Shown here one piece after another: positions 15,007 through 19,934 of a stretch of 19,934 nt of DNA (within the stretch, counting starts at the first letter, position 1; each line of letters begins with the position of its first letter). Made by a program: the position numbers and the translations under genes. The stretch is from NCBI GenBank assembly GCA_002329365.1, contig DCUB01000052.1, positions 1 to 19,934 on the forward strand, read 5' to 3'. Source of the DNA: Ruminococcaceae bacterium UBA1425 (GTDB taxonomy: Bacteria > Bacillota > Clostridia > Oscillospirales > Acutalibacteraceae). The notes beneath the pieces were generated by a model. The model ran no database searches and had not been told where the DNA came from. It saw only the letters and a program-made list of their open reading frames with translations.

Positions 15007-17493
15007 ATGAGCAATAAAATACATTTAATCGGCAACGCGCATCTTGACCCTATCTGGCTCTGGCGCTGGCAGGAGGGCTGCGGCGAAGTTCTTCAGACCT
15101 TCCGCAGCGCGCTCGACAGATTAAACGAATACGACGACTTTGTTTTCACATGCTCGTCCGCGTCATATTACCGCTGGGTTGAGGAGATTGACCCGGAAAT
15201 GTTTAAAGAGATTCAGAACCGCGTGCGTCAGGGCAGATGGGTTCCCGTCAACGGCTGGTGGGTTCAGCCCGACTGCAACATGCCTTCCGGCGAAAGCTTC
15301 GCGCGTCAGGCTCTTTACAGCCAGCTTTATTACCTTGAAAAGTTCGGGCGAATTTGCACCACGGGCTACAACGTGGATTCCTTCGGCCATAACGGGAACA
15401 TGCCGCAGCTTCTCATTAAGGGCGGCATGAGGACATACGTCATGACTCGCCCAAACACAACGGAAAACCCCGACATGCCCGAGGACCTTTTCTGGTGGGA
15501 CGGCGTCGACGGCTCAAGAGTGCTTACATACCGCATTCCCACGGGCTACGGCGAAACGGGAGCCGAGGCTCTTGACCGCATTCTGAAAAACTTCAGTGAG
15601 CGAGCGGACAAAAACGGGCACGGCATGATGCTTTTCTACGGAGTGGGCAACCACGGCGGCGGCCCTACAAAGGGCGACATAGAACACCTCAGAGCAGTTA
15701 AGGCCGAAGGCTTTTACGAACTTGATTTTTCATCGCCCGACGAGTATTTTGAGGCGATGTGCGCCGCAAGAATCGACATCCCAGTCTGGAACGGCGACAT
15801 GCAGCACCACGCGAGCGGCTGTTATTCCTCAATATCGCTTGTAAAGCAGCTTAACAGGAAGGCCGAAAACTGGCTGCTTGCCGCGGAAAGGTGGAACACC
15901 ATAGCAGCAAAGACCTCCGGTATGCCCCCCGCCACAAACGAGCTTGCGGAAGCGTGGCGCAGCGTCTGCTTCAACCAGTTCCACGACATCCTCTGCGGCT
16001 GCTCCATCATGGAGGCATATGACGACGTCCGCGACAGCATGGGCTACGCGATGACTATAGCGTCGCGCGCCGAGAACAACGCGATGCTGAAAATAGCAAG
16101 GAGTATAGACACATGGATTGACGGAGTATCCGACCCCGTTTCCACAGTCGTGCGTCACCAGAGCGGCGGAAAATTCCCGCGCCCCGTCGTTGTGTTCAAT
16201 CCGATGTCCTTTGAGGTTAACGTTCCCGTAAGGACATATCATCCGTCCGTCCGTGTAACAGACTCCGAGGGAAACGACGTTCTTTTCCAGAATGTCCGTT
16301 CCTCGCGTTCAAACGACTCGCATCTTGATACGGTGTTTATGGCAAAGGTGCCCGCCGTGGGCTACGCAACATTCTGGCTTTACCTCATGACAAACGAAAA
16401 CCGCGAGGATTTCAAAAACGAGCCGCACACCGATGTCAAAGCCGACGGTCTTGTTATTGAAAACAAATACCTCAAAGTCACGTTCGACGGCGAAACTGGC
16501 GGTATTAAGAGCCTTGTTTCTAAGACGGACGGCTTCGACTATGCCGGCGGCAAAACGCTTGCCCTGCCCACCGTAATCGACGACAGCAAGGCGGACACAT
16601 GGGCGCACAGGATATTTACGTTCCACGACATACGCGGAATCATGGAACTTGAAAGCATCGAGCTTGTCGAGAGCGGCCCCGCGAGAGCCGTTGTCCGCAC
16701 AAAGCACCGCTTCAACGAGTCACATCTTACGCAGGACTTTATTCTCGGCTCGAAGCAAAAGGTTCTGCGCGTAAAGTGCAAGGCAATATGGCAGGAGAAT
16801 TTCTCAATGCTTAAAATGCCGTTCCCGCTCGACGGCAGCGACCCGATATCAACTTATGAAATTCCCGCGTCGTTTATAAAGCGTCCCTGCAACGGCGAGG
16901 AGGAACCGGCTCAGAACTGGGCGGACCTCACCGTCACCGCCTCCGACGGCACGCGAAGGGGCATTTCCGTAATGAGCGATTCGAAGTACAGCTACGACTG
17001 TCCCGGCAACGAGCTTCGCATAACGCTTCTCCGCAACGTGATTTTCGCCGACCACTTCTCCCACCGTCCGAAGGCTGATTTCAACTTCACCGACGAGGGA
17101 CTTCAGCGCTTTGAATACGGCATCGCCGTTCACACGGGCGAGGCGGAAGCAAGCGGCATAACAGCCGAGGCGGCGCTTTTCAACTGCCGTCCCGTGGCTG
17201 TCCCCGAAAGCTACCACAAGGGCACCGAGCCGCAGGTAAAAAGCTTCGTAACGGTAACAGAGCCGAATGTCATCGTAACGGCGTTCAAGCTGTGCGAGGA
17301 CGGCTCCGGCGACACCGTTATAAGGTGCTGCGAAACAGACGGCAAGGATACGGCGAGAGTAGGCATAGTATGCGATATCATAAACGCCGGCTTCTGGGCG
17401 GACTTCGGAAAGAACGAAATAAAAACCTTCCGTATAGACACTGAAGGCTATGTAAGGGAAACAGACTTCCTTGAGGGAATTTACGAGGAGTAA
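15007..17493 (+). CDS. GH38 alpha-mannosidase
   Basis: 828-residue family GH38 glycosidase, zinc-dependent and retaining, cleaving alpha-mannosides. The N-terminal catalytic barrel has NAHLDPIWLWRW (His12 and Asp14 as zinc ligands), NVDSFGHNGNMPQLL with nucleophile Asp124, an FYGVGNHGGGPT loop, and NQFHDILCG further on. The central helical and C-terminal beta-sandwich domains are of normal extent, so the gene is intact. There is no signal peptide, so it should act in the cytoplasm on imported mannosides such as N-glycan or mannan fragments. Start: ATG at 15007, with AAGGA 11 nt upstream; a TTG at 15001 is 5 nt from the same site and is the alternative, adding two residues. It is the second and last gene of the plus-strand operon. 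No convincing intrinsic terminator follows, only imperfect inverted repeats at 17544-17559 and 17572-17611. Confidence 0.95.
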   Translation: MSNKIHLIGNAHLDPIWLWRWQEGCGEVLQTFRSALDRLNEYDDFVFTCSSASYYRWVEEIDPEMFKEIQNRVRQGRWVPVNGWWVQPDCNMPSGESFARQALYSQLYYLEKFGRICTTGYNVDSFGHNGNMPQLLIKGGMRTYVMTRPNTTENPDMPEDLFWWDGVDGSRVLTYRIPTGYGETGAEALDRILKNFSERADKNGHGMMLFYGVGNHGGGPTKGDIEHLRAVKAEGFYELDFSSPDEYFEAMCAARIDIPVWNGDMQHHASGCYSSISLVKQLNRKAENWLLAAERWNTIAAKTSGMPPATNELAEAWRSVCFNQFHDILCGCSIMEAYDDVRDSMGYAMTIASRAENNAMLKIARSIDTWIDGVSDPVSTVVRHQSGGKFPRPVVVFNPMSFEVNVPVRTYHPSVRVTDSEGNDVLFQNVRSSRSNDSHLDTVFMAKVPAVGYATFWLYLMTNENREDFKNEPHTDVKADGLVIENKYLKVTFDGETGGIKSLVSKTDGFDYAGGKTLALPTVIDDSKADTWAHRIFTFHDIRGIMELESIELVESGPARAVVRTKHRFNESHLTQDFILGSKQKVLRVKCKAIWQENFSMLKMPFPLDGSDPISTYEIPASFIKRPCNGEEEPAQNWADLTVTASDGTRRGISVMSDSKYSYDCPGNELRITLLRNVIFADHFSHRPKADFNFTDEGLQRFEYGIAVHTGEAEASGITAEAALFNCRPVAVPESYHKGTEPQVKSFVTVTEPNVIVTAFKLCEDGSGDTVIRCCETDGKDTARVGIVCDIINAGFWADFGKNEIKTFRIDTEGYVRETDFLEGIYEE

Positions 17494-17571
17494 GCCAAGG
17501 CGAAAAGCACGTACTTAGAATATGTGTTAAACTTGAATTGCAAAACGGTCAGGACCGTTCCCTGCATAATC

Positions 17572-17611
17572 GAAAAACAGACGCCTTCACACTGTGAAAG
17601 AGCCTGTTTTC
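17572..17611. terminator. Imperfect inverted repeat, possible weak terminator
   Basis: GAAAAACAG (17572-17580) faces CTGTTTTC (17604-17611), enclosing TTCACA-C-TGTGAA (17586-17598). A short T-run ends the right arm on the plus strand, and TTTTTC follows on the minus strand. It may end the GH38 transcript or back up the tRNA terminator, but the pairing is interrupted. Confidence 0.3.
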
Positions 17612-17616
17612 TATAG

Positions 17617-17657
17617 AAAAGTAATGAGGTCTGTCCGGACATATCCGAACAGACCTC
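17617..17657 (-). terminator. Terminator of the tRNA-Gln gene
   Basis: Just downstream of the tRNA on the minus strand, GAGGTCTGT pairs with ACAGACCTC (9 bp, 17626-17657), extended after one mismatch by CGGA/TCCG with a 4-nt loop. The tail is only moderately T-rich (ATTACTTTTC), so the hairpin is strong but the tail is imperfect. Confidence 0.65.
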
Positions 17658-17663
17658 AATAAA

Positions 17664-17737
17664 TGGCTGCGGAACTAGGATTTGAACCCAGACAAACAGA
17701 GTCAGAGTCTGCCGTGCTACCATTACACAATTCCGCA
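17664..17737 (-). tRNA. tRNA-Gln, anticodon CUG
   Basis: The minus strand folds as a cloverleaf: acceptor TGCGGAA/TTCCGCA (7 bp), a 3-bp D stem GTG/CAC enclosing TAATGGTAG, anticodon stem GCAGA/TCTGT with loop CTCTGAC (anticodon CTG, reading codon CAG), a 4-nt variable loop, and T arm CTGGG-TTCAAAT-CCTAG with one G-U pair. Discriminator G and the CCA end are encoded (17664-17667). U1-A72 and G73 are typical of glutamine tRNAs. Total 74 nt. It is a single gene, not part of a tRNA cluster here. Confidence 0.95.
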
Positions 17738-17763
17738 AAGTATCCTTACCGTTTACTCAAATT

Positions 17764-17791
17764 ATTATACACAAACGATTAAAAAAGTCAA
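17764..17791 (-). promoter_or_regulatory. Promoter of tRNA-Gln
   Basis: Minus strand: -35 TTGACT (17786-17791, 5 of 6), 16-nt spacer, perfect -10 TATAAT (17764-17769). Transcription would start near 17757, about 20 nt before the mature 5' end, as expected for a strong tRNA promoter. Confidence 0.8.
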
Positions 17792-17879
17792 CATTTTTTT
17801 AGGATATTCCGCCGCGATTACATAACTTTTTTAAAAAAGGTTTTTGGGAAAACATTCAGATGCAATCTTTCTTAATACT

Positions 17880-17922
17880 TAATGATATGTATTGACAATG
17901 AATATAAAAAAATATATCATTA
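17880..17922. repeat. 9-bp inverted repeat flanking a promoter
   Basis: TAATGATAT (17880-17888) and ATATCATTA (17914-17922) are exact reverse complements with centres 34 bp apart, about three helical turns. The left arm lies just upstream of the -35 and the right arm covers the -10 of the ceramidase-like gene's promoter, as expected for a repressor that binds both arms. AT-rich sequence raises the risk of chance. Confidence 0.45.
17892..17920 (+). promoter_or_regulatory. Promoter of the ceramidase-like gene
   Basis: Plus strand: perfect -35 TTGACA (17892-17897), 17-nt spacer, -10 TATCAT (17915-17920, 5 of 6). The predicted start is near 17927, leaving a leader of about 97 nt before the gene, with an AAGGAG ribosome binding site 8 nt from the ATG. 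The leader also has GCAGTTA and TAACTGC about 35 nt apart, a weak possible stem. Confidence 0.75.
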
Positions 17923-18023
17923 TTGCATGAGTTATTTTTTGCCGCAGTTAATCCTTGTTTCAAATATGTAAACCAAACAACGCATAACTGCCGTTAGGAA
18001 AAATAATATAAGGAGATACAACA

Positions 18024-19862
18024 ATGAAGAAATCAGTTAAAGCCGTGATTTCCGTTATTCTGTCTGCGAGCATCATATTTTCCTGCATGCTCGTAACCGC
18101 GAATTCGGTATCACCGCAAAATGCGCCGAACGGTTCGGTAGAGGATTTTATTTCCGACAAGTTAGGAATCGACAAACCCACGCAGGTAAAGTACAGGAAC
18201 GCTTTCAACAACTTCTTCTACAATGACTTTCTGCTGGGCATCATTTCAAGGCTTATACCGAAGGGCTCAAACGTTTATCCGGCAAGCGAGAAAAACACCG
18301 ATAATTTTTACGAAGGCAACGGCGACTTTGTCAATACTTCCGACACAAACGGAAAGTGGAGCCTCGGTTACGCGCGCGAATCAATAATCCCGTTTGATTT
18401 CGGCGAAAAGAAATACGCAAGGGGCAGCTATTCGCCCTACTGGATGTCGTCCGACATATACGCCGGGGAGGACGGAACAAAAGAGGATTTAAAGGTCAGG
18501 GTTATTGTTCTTGACGACGGCAGGGGCAGGGGAAGCGTGGTTTTCGCTTCTGTCGACTGTATAGGCATCGCGAATGCAGACATTCGCAGAATAAGGGAGG
18601 CGGTAGCCGACTTTGCCGAGGAAAACAACATCAAGAGCATTAACGTAACGGCAACGCATACGCATTCGGGCATCGACTCGCAGGGTGTGTGGGCAAATCC
18701 GCTCGGCGTCATAGCCAACAACCTTCTTTCGGCTTTTACCTTCGGTCTTGTAAAGCAGAAGAACGGAATCGACGAAACATTCCGCCAGACGCTTATTAAC
18801 AGCACCGCCAAAGCAATAAAAGATGCATACGCCGACATGACGGAGGGCGAGCTGTTTTATTCGTACACCGACGTGGACGACTACACATATGACAGAACGC
18901 CACCTTACGCGAGCGACAACAATCTTTACCGTCTGTACTTCAGGCCCGACGATGAGAATAAAAAGCCTACCGTAATTGCCACCTTCGGCTGTCACCCCGA
19001 ATCGGCGAGCTACGACTTCCTCACAACCGACGACGGTCTGAAAATCGACACAAAGCTGTCCGCTGATTTTGTGTATTATATGGAAAAGCTGATAAACAAA
19101 GCGGGCTGCAACTTCATCTACATTCAGGGCAACGTCGGCACCGTAACATCATCAAGGTCGCTCAGCAACGACGGCCTGCCGAATCTCAGCTCGCACGACA
19201 CGGCGCGGCGCTTCGGCTATGAACTGGGCTATATCACTCTCGGCATGACTATGACCGAGGAGCAGTGCGCCGACCTCAACGAAAGCTGCGGCGACCTGCT
19301 CGGAGTAGCCGAATACGGCGGAAACGAGAATTATACGGTGTGGTACGAAGGCCGCGTTCAGTCGCCCGAGGTTTCGGTTGAACCCGTTCTCAATGTCCGT
19401 CACGAGCTGGTGAGGTTCGAGGTTCAAAACAATATGGCGCTTACTCTCACAAAGCTGGCGCTTGCGAGCGTCGACCTCTATTACGACAGTGCGACGCGCA
19501 AGTATTATGCCGATTCGGAAATCGGATATATGGAGATTGGCTCCGCTCTTAAGGTCTTCTTAAGCCCCGGTGAAATCATGAGCGAGCTGCTTTTGGGCGG
19601 CGAATGCCTTGACGGCTTCAAGTACAAGGGGCTTCGCGAGCTGTACGGCGAAAATCTTATTATTCTTGACCTTGTGAACGACGCTATCGGATACGTTGAG
19701 CCGGACAACTATTATGTCATCAAGGGCTATCAGTATGACCCCGCGACTGACTCGGTTAAAGACGACAGCTGGTGCGCGCTTGTATCTTTCGGTAAAAATA
19801 CTGCATCGAAGCTCATGGGCGCGTTTATCGACCTTGTCGAAAGCGTAAGAACAGCCGTATAA
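18024..19862 (+). CDS. Secreted neutral/alkaline ceramidase-like protein
   Basis: 612-residue exported protein. Residues 1-27 form a signal peptide (KK start, hydrophobic 8-24, likely cut near TANS); IFSC at 18-21 is a poor lipobox, so lipidation is unlikely. The mature part resembles the N-terminal domain of neutral (non-lysosomal) ceramidases: VFASVDCIGI, TATHTHSG (His212 and His214, zinc-type ligands) and FGCHPES (His324). Known family members hydrolyse ceramide to sphingosine and fatty acid. The segment that aligns with their NxGDxSPN active-site loop reads NVGTVTSS (370-377), so the expected Ser may be Thr or displaced. Activity on ceramide is therefore uncertain; another amide or ester is possible. 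It has its own promoter and terminator, so it is monocistronic. No cell-wall anchor motif is seen at the C-terminus. Confidence 0.8.
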   Translation: MKKSVKAVISVILSASIIFSCMLVTANSVSPQNAPNGSVEDFISDKLGIDKPTQVKYRNAFNNFFYNDFLLGIISRLIPKGSNVYPASEKNTDNFYEGNGDFVNTSDTNGKWSLGYARESIIPFDFGEKKYARGSYSPYWMSSDIYAGEDGTKEDLKVRVIVLDDGRGRGSVVFASVDCIGIANADIRRIREAVADFAEENNIKSINVTATHTHSGIDSQGVWANPLGVIANNLLSAFTFGLVKQKNGIDETFRQTLINSTAKAIKDAYADMTEGELFYSYTDVDDYTYDRTPPYASDNNLYRLYFRPDDENKKPTVIATFGCHPESASYDFLTTDDGLKIDTKLSADFVYYMEKLINKAGCNFIYIQGNVGTVTSSRSLSNDGLPNLSSHDTARRFGYELGYITLGMTMTEEQCADLNESCGDLLGVAEYGGNENYTVWYEGRVQSPEVSVEPVLNVRHELVRFEVQNNMALTLTKLALASVDLYYDSATRKYYADSEIGYMEIGSALKVFLSPGEIMSELLLGGECLDGFKYKGLRELYGENLIILDLVNDAIGYVEPDNYYVIKGYQYDPATDSVKDDSWCALVSFGKNTASKLMGAFIDLVESVRTAV

Positions 19863-19878
19863 ATTCTTTGCAGAAATA

Positions 19879-19909
19879 AAAAACGTCCGCATTTTGCGGA
19901 CGTTTTTTA
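19879..19909 (+). terminator. Intrinsic terminator after the ceramidase-like gene
   Basis: CGTCCGC (19885-19891) pairs with GCGGACG (19897-19903) around the loop ATTTT, followed by six T residues and preceded by six A residues. It lies 17 nt past the stop codon. The A-run on the other side means it could also stop transcription arriving on the minus strand. Confidence 0.92.
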
Positions 19910-19934
19910 GATTAGTGCGCTCGGCATGGGTGAC

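Larger units (their letters stand above)
17494..18023. other. 530-nt non-coding region with tRNA and control elements
   Basis: No protein gene is supported here. From left to right it holds a short hairpin AACGGTCAGGACCGTT (17544-17559), an imperfect inverted repeat (17572-17611), the tRNA terminator hairpin, the minus-strand tRNA-Gln and its promoter, an AT-rich palindrome CTTTTTTAAAAAAG (17826-17839), and the plus-strand promoter and leader of the ceramidase-like gene. Confidence 0.7.

Noticed and set aside
17544..17559. AACGGTCAGGACCGTT hairpin as the GH38 operon terminator
   Set aside because: The stem is short with a 2-4 nt loop and is followed by CCCTGC rather than a T-run.
17664..17737. 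tRNA 3' end as an integration (att) site
   Set aside because: I found no second copy of the tRNA 3' end, and no integrase or other mobile gene, in the window.
17481..17738. 85-codon open frame on the minus strand
   Set aside because: It runs through the tRNA-Gln and its terminator, so it cannot be a normal gene.
18075..18086. Lipoprotein signal in the ceramidase-like protein
   Set aside because: The residues before Cys21 are Ile-Phe-Ser; Phe at -2 fits the lipobox poorly, and a good signal-peptidase I site follows at TANS.
1..19934. CRISPR array, insertion sequence, phage or toxin-antitoxin genes
   Set aside because: No regularly spaced repeats, transposase or integrase motifs, terminal inverted repeats or small toxin-like gene pairs were seen on either strand.

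Overview
The window looks like a chromosomal piece of a gut-type Bacillota, most likely class Clostridia. The grounds are intermediate GC content, AT-rich sigma-A-type promoters, strong AGGAGG-like ribosome binding sites, several probable TTG starts, a DUF5685 plus J-like gene pair of a kind I associate with Clostridia, and a GPH-type sugar symporter. No phage, transposon, CRISPR or plasmid gene is visible. Taxonomy is inference; there is no marker gene other than trmB and a tRNA.

Layout. Positions 15-12956 are all on the minus strand and read leftwards. A promoter at about 13007-13034 drives trmB, a PHP-domain phosphoesterase, a GPH sugar:cation symporter, an OmpR-type response regulator, a sensor histidine kinase and a GH4 alpha-galactosidase-type enzyme. 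These genes are 1-23 nt apart or overlap by 4 nt. After a 136-nt gap comes a second run: a DUF5685 protein, a J-like protein with a Cys-rich tail, a small membrane protein, a Gfo/Idh/MocA protein with GH109 (alpha-N-acetylgalactosaminidase) hallmarks, a BadF-type sugar kinase and a GH4 6-phospho-beta-glucosidase-type enzyme. From 13205 the strand switches: a plus-strand operon carries an uncharacterised 592-residue propeller plus helical-barrel-like protein and a GH38 alpha-mannosidase. Then come a minus-strand tRNA-Gln(CUG) with its own promoter and terminator, and a plus-strand secreted protein related to neutral/alkaline ceramidases, closed by a clear intrinsic terminator.

How the genes fit together. 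This is a carbohydrate-use island built mainly from cytoplasmic enzymes. Three glycosidases (two GH4, one GH109) belong to families that use NAD-dependent oxidation-elimination chemistry instead of classical hydrolysis. GH38, GH109, a hexosamine-kinase-like protein and a ceramidase-like secreted protein together suggest scavenging of host or microbial glycans and glycolipids. Sugar import would be by the GPH symporter; no PTS or ABC transporter lies in the window.

The most interesting candidates for undescribed biology are (i) the 592-residue protein paired with the alpha-mannosidase, with a perfect 14-bp palindrome over its promoter, and (ii) the DUF5685 / degenerate J-protein / membrane-protein trio, whose Asp and Cys patterns suggest a metal-dependent function. 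No function is proven for either.
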